A stretch of 64,000 nucleotides of DNA from Paracyclopina nana (taxonomy: Eukaryota; Arthropoda; Copepoda; Cyclopoida; Cyclopettidae), in contig JAGUCH010000002.1 in assembly GCA_019096065.1 (NCBI GenBank), positions 13,032,501-13,096,500 of the forward strand. Direction: 5' to 3'. The notes under the pieces were generated by a model. The model searched no databases, was not told the origin of the DNA, and worked only from the letters and a program-made list of their open reading frames with translations. The translations under genes and the position numbers were made by a program. This document shows, piece after piece, positions 19,947 to 32,342 of the stretch (the stretch's first letter is position 1; every line of letters begins with the position of its first letter).

Positions 19947-22277
19947 TCAATAATGATTTGCTCTTGGCCGCTGAAAAGATGTCGTCTTCAATGAAAGCGC
20001 ATTAGCTCTAGAAGCCACGTCAGTCCATAAAACATTATGGGTAGAATTGGGCGACAAACTTTCATTGCCACTTGAAGACTTGGTGTCATTCAATTGAGAT
20101 GATGCAGCCTCGTTGTTGGTAGGAGAACACGCGTTATTCTCAATCAAAAGCTCCGTTTGCTGCTCCACCTGTTGTGGGGACTTGGGCGCTGAGGGTGGCT
20201 CTTCTTCTGACATGACTGAGGATGACTGATTTGATGAGGATGAGCTCGAAAGACTTTGCTCATCCATTTCAAATTGGGTTTCGTGCAAGTCCTCTGAGTA
20301 ATGCAGAGCATTGGAAACAGGTGAGCCTGTCTGCAGGTCAACAGAGCTGGGCTTACGCACAGCCCCAGGAATGGTCACTCGTCCATTTTTTATCACAATT
20401 TTTGGATTAACTGCTGCAGCGTAGCTGCTTGGAGAAATTGACCTTGTCACAATGGTAGGCAGGGAGTTGACAATCTCACAACACCTGGGAGTATGTTGCC
20501 CTAGTGCTACAAGCTCGTTGAGGTTGAGCAGAGTTGGCCTCAAGTCAGTAGTGATGAGGCCACAATGCCACCTAAGCTGAGCCAGGTTTTTGTTCAGCAA
20601 GTATAATGCATATTCAAACTTTGACCACTCGTTCGCACCGGAGTTTTTGAGAAATAGTGGAAACTCCCCGTGAGCAAGTCCACTGTCTCTCTTCAGGTCC
20701 TGCTCAGAGAACACCTTGATCTCGTCCATTATGCACGTTGTGGAGCCCATCAATTTGAGCCTGTACCTAAGAGGCACATCCAGAATGCGAGCAATCACGT
20801 ATATGGCATGGGCAACGTCCCCAACGACCACTGACAGCTGAGTGTCATCCCTGATGGACTCTTTGATTTCATCGGTCGGAGGCAAAGTGATCCAACGCAA
20901 GGTCGGCCTCTTCCCTCCAAGATCACCGAGAGGAAACACATCGGGCAGTTCACCCATCAGGCTCAGACGATCCTGCCTCAACACTGTTTGCCAAGTGTCA
21001 TTGGTCAGCTTGTCGATTTTGAACTGCTCAAGCCAAGTTTTGAAGGCAGCCTTCTCCTTCGACAGGTTGTGATAGTATTGCATCTGAGCAGACGTTTTCT
21101 CCTCGATGTGAGAGGAGTGACTTTTGGCCTCCTGTAGGATGACGTCAACCTGCTGTCTTCTCATGTCACGTTCCTTCTTCAACAGGCGAATTCTAAGCCG
21201 CAATAGTTCAGTCCTGGCTAAAAGCTGCTGTTCTGCTCTTCTTGTTTCAGGCTGCTTAAACTTGGAAGCAAATACAGCCTGACGAAGCGACGGGAGAGTA
21301 GCAGCAGGATTAATGATTGGATTCAACTCTGGCTTTATGATGTCATCATCTGAAAGGATCAGAGCATCTTGGATGGTGACCAGCGATGAGCAGACTCCTT
21401 TGCAATTCAAATCTTTGGTGAGTCTGCTATTATTCGACTCTTGCTGCTTCAGGGCCCTTTGACGTCGATAAAGATGCAGCAATAGGTTCGTGTCATAACT
21501 TTTCACAGCCTGTAAAAAAAACATCTGTCAACTGCGATCACACAAGAATCATATTGAAAGCTGTATTAAATTGTCACTTGTATCCTCGTGATACGCTCGT
21601 GAATCACAGACTAGGTGAAAATGGATGCAAATTGATGTCAAATGATTCAATGTGACGTAAAATGAAAAAAGCAGTTACCTGGCACTCTCCAGGAGAGCCT
21701 ATGAACAAATAGCGAGGTATGGCATTGGCGTGAGATGAAGTCGATTCACGGATATGAGAAGCAGAGGAAAAGTAGCTTCCACACATATGAAAAATGAGAG
21801 AATTGGGTGGGAGTCTGCCATGAGCCGGAGAATGCGTCCCAAGGCACCACAGCCCAGAAAAGCTCACTCCCCATGTCAGGTCAAGTATGGAGTTGTCAGT
21901 CGACTCGCATTCATTGAACCACACTTTGACAACAATCGATTTGACGCCAAGGTTAACTTTGTTCGGGTCCACGTCAATGTCTACCCATTCGAGGCGTTCT
22001 TCCTTTTCACTGCTCCATTTCAGCCACGAGCTCACCCAAATCGGGGAGCTCTCCACCTCCTCGTGAAAAGTTAGATAAAAGAAGCCAGCATCGAGTCCGT
22101 CTCTTGGTTTGGCAGAGGCTTCACGAGTCAAAACAAACGTTAAACTAGCATGAAGTTTCAGGCCAGAAAAATGATCCTACCGATATACATGATGGAGCGG
22201 AGGGCTCGGAGGCGCAACTGGAAGGTGGCCGGGGGAAACCAGCCTCGAGGACACGCCACAGCTCGAGGAACGGCCAT
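19947..22277 (-). CDS. UVRAG: UVRAG, Beclin 1-VPS34 complex subunit, three exons
   Basis: UVRAG joins Beclin 1 and the class III PI3-kinase VPS34 in endosome and autophagosome maturation. Exons by phase are 22277-22189, 22144-21679 and 21509-19947. The first intron is only about 44 bp (donor gtatat). The product has 705 residues, against about 699 in human; an ATG at 22352 would add 25. In order: a short N-terminus LRLRALRSI, a C2-like region (GFFYLTFHEE ... VKVWFNECES), a coiled coil (about 225-345), then a BARA-like conserved block VPLRYRLKLMGS ... EFPLFLKNSGANEWSKFEYA and YLLNKNLAQLRWHCGL. A Ser/Gln-rich tail follows, ending in FQRPRANHY, which resembles the human SFRRPRR end. Confidence 0.9.
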
Positions 22278-24331
22278 AGTTCTATATCTTTGTTCATTTG
22301 CTCGCGAAAGGGAAACAAATATTGTCTGACAGTTTGCCTCCGTGCGCGACACAGTGCGAGTTAGGTAGGCGCGTCAAATCAGCAATCGAAAAAGCAAGTC
22401 AAGCCCTTTTGTAGCTGATAATTTCCCAAGTTTTATATTTACTTTTTAAAAGCAGTTTTATTATCTCATTGGTTTTCACAAGTGGAGAAATTAGCTTTGA
22501 TGCAAAATAAGCCGGTCGAATGTAAGCTCATTCATAATAATAGTTGCCTTAATCAGCAGATCCTGTAGCCTCAAAATCACCTGACTGCTCCCAATCAAAA
22601 CAAAGTTAGCAAACAGAGACTTATATAACAAGAGAAGTGCTACTGGGCGAGGCTTAAGGGGGTGCGTTTGCAGATCTGCTGCACGCTCCAAAAGAGACTA
22701 CAATGGAATTTTGGTGCCGGCTGCCTGAATTTGGGCCAGGGCAGACTTTTGGTTGCTATTAACTCCTAAATGAGTCCACTTAGCCAACCTAGTCCTATTT
22801 TACGAGGTGCTCAATTTTGCTAGGGCTATCTTTTGTATTTTATAAATATTTTCACAACTATTAGGAATTAAAAGTTGTAAAACAGAGGTGCCAGTTGGCG
22901 TTTTCCTTTCTGGATCAATGCAGCCCGCTGACTATTTTATTAGAGCAGCTGTCCCGAATGTTTTCAAAATCTCTCGTAGCACTTGGCGTGCGCTCGCGTG
23001 CAGTGAGAATGCAAGAAGTAGCACTTCTCTATCTATATTAAAGCAGTAGAGAAGTAAGTAAAGTACATACTGAGAAAAACTGAGAAATTGCCGGCATGAT
23101 GAATCCTTGATTTGGCAAAATATTTCCGCATGCAATTAAGCTGACGTTATGCGGCACAGCATGGACAGATTCCAGTTTTAGAGTTATTTACTGTTTACTT
23201 CATTAATTCTGAAAATCCACTTTTCAGGCTGTTTTCATACATTTTTGGCAATTTTCATATGAGCTACACAAAGCCAAAAAACATTAAAAAGGTGGTAGAT
23301 TTGAAATTGTTGCTCAGGTTCTTTGCTCTCATATTTTTCAACAAACACAAGTATTGAAGGAATTGTTGTATGTAACTTAAGAATTTAACATTAGTATTTC
23401 TGCTTAACATTATTTAGCTTCATATTAAAATGAAATGAAAAAGTTTTGTATCATAAATCATCAAATTGTGACCCGACGATTGCACAGTGGGCCACGGAGA
23501 CCCTTATTTCTCCATTTCAGCTAAATTATGAAATCCAGTTTCAAACACTTTTTTATCTTATAATAGTTCCTATGGGTTCTTGGTGATCAGAATTGGCCAT
23601 TTAAAAGGCTCTAAATTCAATTCGATTTGTGAATTGAAGATCATGTTTGAGAAGCATCCTGATTTTGATAAAAAAATCTAAGAAAAAAGAAATGTCAAAA
23701 AGTGGCTACAAGCTTTTACTGTTCCATTAGAACTATGATTTTTTTGTTGAAGCCTTTAATTAGAGTTAGTTTAAGTATTTTAGGCCACAAGAGAACAGGA
23801 TTTCATTTAAAATAAGTGTCAAAATTGACCCAAAAAGATGACTCTTCTATTTCCATGTAAAACTAAACCAAATATTAGCTGAACTTATTATGTCCAACGT
23901 TGTCCAACCTATAACACTGTCAAATTAGAGAAAAAGTAATATGAACAGGGTTGGATTGCAAAAAAAGTGCGTGGATGTGCGTAAGACTTTGCTAGAAAGA
24001 GTTAAAAGTTCGAGTTTTACAGTCATTTAGGGGCTTTGCTAATGCACTGCCGATTTGACGAAAAATCAGAAATGGAGGAAAATGCTTCAACGGGACCCAC
24101 TGTGGATTGCGGGCACTCGCGTAGCACTTCTCAGTTTTTCTCAGTATGTACTTTACTTACTTCTCTACTGCTTTAATCTATATAAGTCTCTGTTAGCAAA
24201 CAGAGAAAGCAGCCGACAGATTATTTAAAATATGCGAGAGGAACTTAAAAATCACATTAAATAAAAGCGGAAGTTGAGTTGGTAGCTCGTTTAATGACAA
24301 TAATTCGCACAGTACTTCATCATCACATTAT
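22278..24331. other. Intergenic region between DERL1 and UVRAG
   Basis: This is a 2-kb AT-rich gap. Most of it (about 22605-24215) is bounded by inverted repeats (separate entry). No convincing gene was found. Confidence 0.5.
22605..24215. mobile_element. Inverted-repeat-bounded element, no coding capacity
   Basis: A block of about 52 bp at 23028-23080 (aaagcagtagagaagtaagt onward) is almost exactly reverse complemented at 24133-24180. An outer motif, 'acagagacttatata' followed by 'gagaagtgctac', at 22613-22645 matches the reverse complement of the right arm but lacks the 50-bp core. 'gttagcaaacagag' also occurs as a direct copy at both sides. No reading frame of note lies inside. Exact termini are uncertain. 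Confidence 0.5.
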
Positions 24332-25147
24332 TTAGTCTCCTAACCGATTTCCCTGGCCCCATTGGTAACCTCTGAACCTAGGCCCTCCATTGCCTTCAGC
24401 TGGTCTGGCAGTTGTGGGAGCTTGTCCATACATTCCTCCTGCTTGGCTTGGAAACCAGTTGTACAGAAACTGAGGGGTGGCAAGTAGGCTAGGACCACCG
24501 AAATCTTGAGGATATTTGAACATCAAGAAAAAGTACAAATGTCCCACCAGGATTCCAATCAGCTCCATGACTCCCCCATCAGCAATGATCACATTGAATG
24601 CGAATAGCACCCAAGGCAGGTACATTGCTTTGAATTGGGTGCCAAACCAGAAATTTACAATTGTGTCCTTGTTAAGCTGGCACCAAATGTAGAGTACCGA
24701 CAGAACCAAAGGGTCCATCAGGACCATGATGTTCATCATCAATGCTACTATGGTGGCACAAATCCATAAGAAACCAAGCATGAATGCATAATCAGCTGGT
24801 CGTCCACCAAAGACTCCAGTTTCCAACCTTTTGAAAAAGAAATTCTTGCAGCTGATTAAAAAGCCAAATCGACGTAAGCTTTACCTTAGAGAGTAGTTGT
24901 ACATGAAGTAGAGATTGATGAGGAAATGGAATCCTGTCCTTGGTGTCAGAGGGTAGTAGAAAATGGCTGTGATGGGCCTCCATATGTGAAACTTGTGCCA
25001 AAGTGGCTCCCAGAAGAGCACAAGCCATTGTGCTGGCAGAATTCCAAATCTGCCCAACAATGTGAACAAAACAGTGCCACCAAACCAATATCTGGTGAAA
25101 AAAGGCAAACTTTTGAACCAATCCTGAATATCTCCCCCAATAGGCAT
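24332..25147 (-). CDS. DERL1: Derlin-1, ER-associated degradation channel subunit, two exons
   Basis: Derlin-1 is a rhomboid-like ER membrane protein that helps retrotranslocate misfolded proteins. Exons are 25147-24885 and 24827-24332, giving 252 residues (human 251). It shows the N-terminal amphipathic start MPIGGDIQDWFKSLP, the derlin WR motif in HIWRPITAIFYYP, several transmembrane helices (for example GFLWICATIVALMMNIMVLM), and at the C-terminus a p97/VCP-binding SHP box, GQGNRLGD. A strong splice-acceptor-like tract (pyrimidines then TTTCAG) ends 3 nt before the ATG. The SEL1L stop is 215 bp upstream on the same strand. SEL1L and Derlins act in the same ERAD machinery, so co-transcription would make sense. 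Confidence 0.96.
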
Positions 25148-25362
25148 GGTCTGAAAGGAAGAAAAAAACATAGTCAATGACAAAAGTCTGTGGCTGGTTA
25201 CAACATAGTGCAAGTCTCTTTAATAATGACAATTGACTCTTCTACTCATTGCACGTCACCGGGCCACTCATAGGGATTTTTCAGTTATGAACTGCAGGTT
25301 CAGAGGCTGGTAGCAGCACAAAAAAGTCCATCACAGCTTCCACTAGGGTCAATCATATGACT
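25148..25362 (-). promoter_or_regulatory. SEL1L-DERL1 junction with acceptor directly at the ATG
   Basis: This 215-bp gap contains an ATTAAA hexamer (25224-25219) and, about 65 nt later, a long pyrimidine tract ending in CAG (AG at 25152-25151), then ACC ATG. The order polyA signal, short spacer, 3' splice site, ATG is that of an operon junction. An ordinary 5' UTR intron starting inside SEL1L is the alternative. Confidence 0.55.
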
Positions 25363-27381
<2,019 letters not shown>

Positions 27382-28001
27382 GTTCTAGATTTCTTCATGA
27401 CAGCTAAGCAACGTCATTATTTTCTTTCTGCTGCTGTAATATTTTCCCGATAAAATGGGATCGATGCTGGCCTCAGGTGAGTAACTAGTCATCTCAGCAA
27501 ACAATCAAATTAACTGTTTTAAGCCTAATTTGAGCATCAAAAATAAGAAAAAGATCAAAAGGTTGTGGAATCGCTAGTAAGCACCCATAATATTGCAGAA
27601 CTTCTCGATTTAAATGATCGAGTTCAATACTTTGAGCCTCAAAAATTGCAGCTCATTTCCCTATAATCTTCTTTTTCGATTTTTTGTGAAGCGAGCAAAA
27701 GAAATTATGGCTCATGAGAAAAACGTATTTACTAAGAAATTTCACAAATCGAATCAAAGGATCACAAAACAAAATATCAGGAAATTATTTATCAAATAGG
27801 TTGCAAATTGATAAACTATTAATCGTAGAAATAAACTGTTTGGTCATTTTTTCGATTCTTTTGTTGAAAATGTCCTCAAATTCGCCGCGTCATTTGACGA
27901 CACTGTCTGCCTTTTAATTCTGACAAACAAGCAATTGACTTCATACCTCTAAAACCTTTCCACCATGGTGCTTCCATTTTGTTAGTCCGTTTCTACTCAT
28001 C
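27382..28001. other. Divergent SEL1L / TMEM65 intergenic region
   Basis: This 620-bp gap presumably carries both promoters. A possible splice acceptor (ccattttgttag, AG near 27980) lies about 21 nt before the TMEM65 ATG. No repeat or RNA gene is recognised. Confidence 0.4.
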
Positions 28002-28643
28002 ATGGCTCTCCCCAGCTTGAGAAGATCTTTGGCCAATGGCCTCATTGTCAACAAGTCCAAGCTATCTACCTCTTCTTTAGTGTTTGGTAAAAAAGGGCCC
28101 ATCACTTCAATTACTGCTTACAAGATTGTCAAAAATCTTGATGAGGAAGAGAGAGCCTTTCTCATGGAGGCTCTGAAGAGCCACAATGGCACTCTAGCTA
28201 ATAGTCCAGTCACTCCGATTCCCTCCTGGAGTGATCTGAACAAGCTGGCAATTCACCAAAGCCTTCCTTTCATTGGGTTTGGCTTTTTGGATAATTTGAT
28301 CATGATTGTCGCTGGGGAGTACATTGACGCCTCCATTGGGGCCACCTTTGCAATAAGCACGATGGCAGCCGCAGCTCTCGGAAACACTCTGTCCGATGTA
28401 TTTGGGGTGGGCTCAGCCTGGTATGTGGAACACTGGGCAGCCAAGCTGGGTGTGAACCCTCCCAATTTGACCATAGAGCAATTGGACATGGGCAGGAGTC
28501 GAATCGCTGCCAATGCCGGACGAGCTATAGGCGTAGCTGTTGGATGTGTTCTTGGCATGTTCCCACTGCTTTTCTACGCCACCAGTGACAGCCATGACAG
28601 CAAAAAGGAGGAAGAAACCACTCTGACGACAACCAATGAATAA
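28002..28643 (+). CDS. TMEM65: TMEM65, mitochondrial inner-membrane protein
   Basis: The product has 213 residues and the gene is single-exon. The basic, Ser-rich N-terminus (MALPSLRRSLANGLIVNKSK) fits a mitochondrial presequence. The conserved core is SLPFIGFGFLDNLIMIVAGE, IGATFAISTMAAAALGNTLSDV and GRAIGVAVGCVLGMFPLLFY, giving three membrane helices as in human TMEM65, which is linked to mitochondrial sodium/calcium exchange. The 3' neighbour on the same strand starts 176 bp downstream. Confidence 0.93.
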   Translation: MALPSLRRSLANGLIVNKSKLSTSSLVFGKKGPITSITAYKIVKNLDEEERAFLMEALKSHNGTLANSPVTPIPSWSDLNKLAIHQSLPFIGFGFLDNLIMIVAGEYIDASIGATFAISTMAAAALGNTLSDVFGVGSAWYVEHWAAKLGVNPPNLTIEQLDMGRSRIAANAGRAIGVAVGCVLGMFPLLFYATSDSHDSKKEEETTLTTTNE

Positions 28644-28818
28644 TTGCTCGAATTGCCCGCCCTGCTTCAAGGATCATCATCATATGGAGATCTACCCACT
28701 CTGCCGTCTCACCTAGTCCCGTACCAAAAATATACATAGTATTCATTGTTATATTGACATTATATAATACGTGCATTTCAAATAGCCTGCTGCTCATCTT
28801 TTCCAGGAAGTACAAACA
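28644..28818 (+). promoter_or_regulatory. TMEM65-LRR gene junction with acceptor 12 nt before ATG
   Basis: This 175-bp gap ends with a pyrimidine-rich acceptor (tgctcatcttttccag, AG at 28805-28806) followed by a 12-nt leader and the ATG at 28819. No AATAAA is present; AATATA near 28727 is a weak candidate signal. Confidence 0.5.
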
Positions 28819-30916
28819 ATGCCTCGAAAGCTGGAATGTGCACCCATGTCTTTGGAAGACCAGTGCGTCTTCGTGTACTTGAACTACCTACACGACGAGA
28901 TGAACTTGATATTCCACCTGAAAAACTACCAAAACATTTCTGTTCTTCTGAAGCAGCACAATTTGAGGCCTGACCTGCTCATGGCCAGGCTCCAGAGTCA
29001 ACTGTCAAACAGCCTCACTGGCATTCTTCATGACATCGTCAGGCAAAAAATGGTTGACATACTCATCTCAACTTTACACACAGTGCCGGCCAGCATCCAC
29101 GATTTCCAAGGGGTGTGGAATCCCCCTCCTGTTTTGTGCAACGTGTCGTATTCCTCGCATCGAGGCAGTTCATTCATGATGAGCCCTCAAATTCCCCATG
29201 TCAGTTGTCAGGAGAGTAGCAGCAAGTCAGGATTTTGCTCTGTGGATCAATACAGATCATTTCCAAGGCTACAGCTTTTTGAGCTAGTCGCTCATCGAGA
29301 CCTGAAAACTCTCGACTTCAGCCACAACAAGGAGTGGCCTGACAGTGAGCAAATCCAAGATGTGTCTCGCACCCTGTGGAAAATCATTGGTGACAAGTGC
29401 CGAAGGGTGGAAAAGTTCATAGTTCCCAAGGAGCTTACCTACAGCAGTACAATGAACACCATTTTCATCAATGGTGGGCAATGCCTCACCCATTTGACCC
29501 TGAAGAGGAATGTCCCCAACAACATGTTTCTGTCAATCATAGGGCAAAATTGCCCAAGCATTCGCGAATTTGACATTGCGGGAGCTGACGTGGTCACCGA
29601 CTTTGGCGTCGTCTGCCTCCTTTTTGATGACCCAGAGCAAATCTTCCTAGAGTGCTGGCATAGAGAAAAGACTTGTGGATCAGTGCGGAGATCAGCCAAG
29701 TGCTTTCCGCATCCCCACTTTGATAAGCCAATTCCTGATCCCACTGAAATGCCCATGCAGGGTGGCAGCAGTGGGAGCAAGTCCGTCACTCAGTATCTAC
29801 ATTTGAAGAAAACTTTCTACGATGTCATACGTGATCCTGCCTATGGGTGGAAACGGCTGGATATTTGCAATTCGTTGCAAAAGCTTAGGCTGGAGAACAC
29901 AAAAGTCAAAGGGGATGGAGCGTCGGTGGTGCTTGAGGTGTGCGCCAATGTATATTCATTGGGTTACTTGGTCTTTGCTGCTGCTGGGCTGAAGCAAGTG
30001 TATGGCTACGAGGAGCCCCACGACACAAAATTCACAGAAATCTTTTATCGTGGCCCGTCAGATCAAAAGTTGCAGACAATAGCCAACACTTGCCAAAAGC
30101 TCAGAACAATGTTTCTAGGTAATTATTTGCTATTTCAATTTCGAAATCCGTATTATTTTCTTAAATTTCCCAGGGAGCAACAGTGTAAGAAGGCTGAATG
30201 CATCTGTTTTCACCCACTGGCCTCAACTCGAATATTTAACCTTGGAGAACATCATCGTGGACGATGTCGCTGCCTGCCTTGAATTGGTTGGCAAGCAGCT
30301 CAAAGGGCTCAAGATACAATGCAATGGATTTGACATGATGGACGTGGCCTTAAACTGTCCCAATCTTGTGTCCCTGATAATCCAAAAAGAATGTCCTTTT
30401 CTCAACATTTCTACAAAGTCCAGACATGACCGTTTCACTAGCAGCAAAATCCTGTTCCCTCATTTGCAACATTTGGAAATCACCTGCCTTTCGTTTCCAA
30501 AGTCGTGTTTTGGGCTCATCATCTCACACGCGCCAAATCTGAGGACTGCCAAAGTGTTTGAGATGCCAGGGCTGAGGAAGGAGAACTTCGAAGAATGGTC
30601 CTGCCACATGCAAAAACTAGAGACTCTCATAATTTTCCGAGCATCCGAGATCAACAAGGAGGCTGTGGACGTCATTTTGGACTCGTGTCCAAGCCTTCAA
30701 AAGTTGGGCGACTTTCATTCGTTTGACATGAGAAGGCCACATGATATGAGGAAGCTGCAACAGCGGATCAGGGACGAAGGCTGGAACCTCACCCTGGTCG
30801 ATTCCCTTGGGACTCACTCAGATGAAAAGGATTTTGGCAAATTGCTGTCGCTACATTGGTTTTACTTGACTGAATCTCCGAACAGCAACAGCAGCAACAA
30901 GGAAGAGCGCGTTTGA
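28819..30916 (+). CDS. Leucine-rich-repeat-like protein of unknown function, two exons
   Basis: Exons are 28819-30118 and 30174-30916 (55-bp intron), giving 680 residues. The N-terminal third (LEDQCVFVYLNYLHDEM ... LQSQLSNSLTGILHDIVRQ) is helical and not recognised. From about residue 155, irregular LRRs of the RNI/AMN1 type can be seen: LKTLDFSHNKEW, LTHLTLKRNVP, CPSIREFDIAGADVVTDFG, LQKLRLENTKVKG, WPQLEYLTLENIIV, CPNLVSLIIQKE and LQHLEITCL. Such repeats are common in F-box substrate receptors, but I see no clear F-box. It may be an F-box/LRR relative or a scaffold; no specific function is claimed. Confidence 0.75.
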
Positions 30917-31083
30917 TGACGTTCTCATCAACTCTACATCTTATAATTGACTGGAAGTAAAATAGCATTTATTGTTCCTGTTCTGTTGTAATAATGGTGA
31001 ATTATAAAAGCAAGAAACGCTAATTCTACCTTCTTGGTACAAAAGGCGATGCAAAGCGTTCAGTGGTCGGTCAATAATATGTT

Positions 31084-31842
31084 TCACTCGTCTTTGATTG
31101 TCAAAGCTGATAGTTGGTCCGCTGGTGAGCTTTCGCTCGTCTTGGCAGCAACGGAATCCTCTTGCGTCACAGGTTTCGGTGGCTGAATCGCCTTTTCTGC
31201 TTTGTCTATACGCTCAGCCTCGTATTCGGTCACTTTGACGACGGCGTTGTCGAAAGCATCCTTGAACTTTTTGGCGTTGTCAACATTTGCAAATCTTATG
31301 GCAAGAGTTTCTGGTTTGGCTTCTTCGTCTGCAAAATAGCACAATAGAATTGTTGCATTACATTATCGTAAGCAAGTAAATACCAGCATAGTCTGCTTGG
31401 ACCAGCCACATCCACGCTCTGTCGCTACTCTTCATCGGCCTCAGTAGCATCCAGGGTTGGATAAAGTGATTGGCGCACACTTTGAGAGTCTTGTCACGTC
31501 GCATCAGGATGCGAATTTTCCCTTTGATTTCTTTGTGCTGCAAAATCTTGACGTCGCCAGTTCCACGCTCCTTCCACTCTGCAGGATCAGCCGAGGCATC
31601 AAACCTGAACAACTTGGCCCTCATTTTCATGAGCTCTTCTTCCCCATCCTCGCCACTGGGAATCTAGAAATTCGAGCATTGCAACTACAATCTAAAGATA
31701 CTACATCACATTGACTGACCTCCACTTCAGGCAAGGACACGATAGGAGGATAATAAGGATCGTGAGTGCTATCATCATGACATGAACTAGACTCAGCCAC
31801 TTGGCCATCAGGGTTCAAAGATTCGTCCTCAATTTTCACCAT
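31084..31842 (-). CDS. RANBP1: RanBP1, Ran-binding protein, three exons
   Basis: RanBP1 binds Ran-GTP and stimulates RanGAP, releasing export complexes in the cytoplasm. Exons are 31842-31720, 31663-31384 and 31328-31084, giving 215 residues. The Ran-binding domain is clear: [20 protein letters not shown], then [67 protein letters not shown] and [18 protein letters not shown]. The C-terminus (SALTIKDE) resembles the human end. I chose the Met at 31842 (MVKIEDES); the frame extends 20 codons further upstream. AATAAA is at 30973-30968. It converges on the LRR-like gene. Confidence 0.94.
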
Positions 31843-32342
31843 TTTTGGAACTAGCGCGTCGCCTTTGTCGATTTCGCGACTTTTTGTTTTCAAAATTCTC
31901 AAAAATAACGCTCTCTTTCAGCGAAAATGAACAACTAAAATTAAGGCTTTTGACGCATAATTATATTCGGTAAGAACTGAACAAAACAATTTTTGTTGGG
32001 ATAAAAATACATTTTCATCGCTACTAAATATTGGCAACACTATTTGTTATTGAATTTTATCCTAAATTACAGATTTTTCATTAGACGCAATTAACTTTTG
32101 AGGAGTTCGATCCTCCAAATTTTCAAACAAGAGCGGGAAATTTTTTAATGGGTCATCAACCTCCAACCTCGATTAAGAATGGTGAAAATTGATCAACATG
32201 TGCGAAGTCTTATTTTTTTAAAGATAGGGCTAATTTTTCATAATAATGAATACTAAGCCGTAGGCAATTGATGATGATAGCAATTTTTCAGAAATGCTTA
32301 GTAACTTCAATTCAGTACGTCACCTTTCCTCCTTGCGTTAAA
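31843..32342. other. Divergent RANBP1 / P4HA intergenic region
   Basis: This 500-bp AT-rich gap separates divergent genes. No repeat or RNA gene is recognised. Confidence 0.4.

Noticed and set aside
32095..32120. T-arm-like sequence gagttcgatcctcc suggesting a tRNA
   Set aside because: No acceptor stem, D-arm or anticodon arm could be placed around it; it is just a short hairpin.
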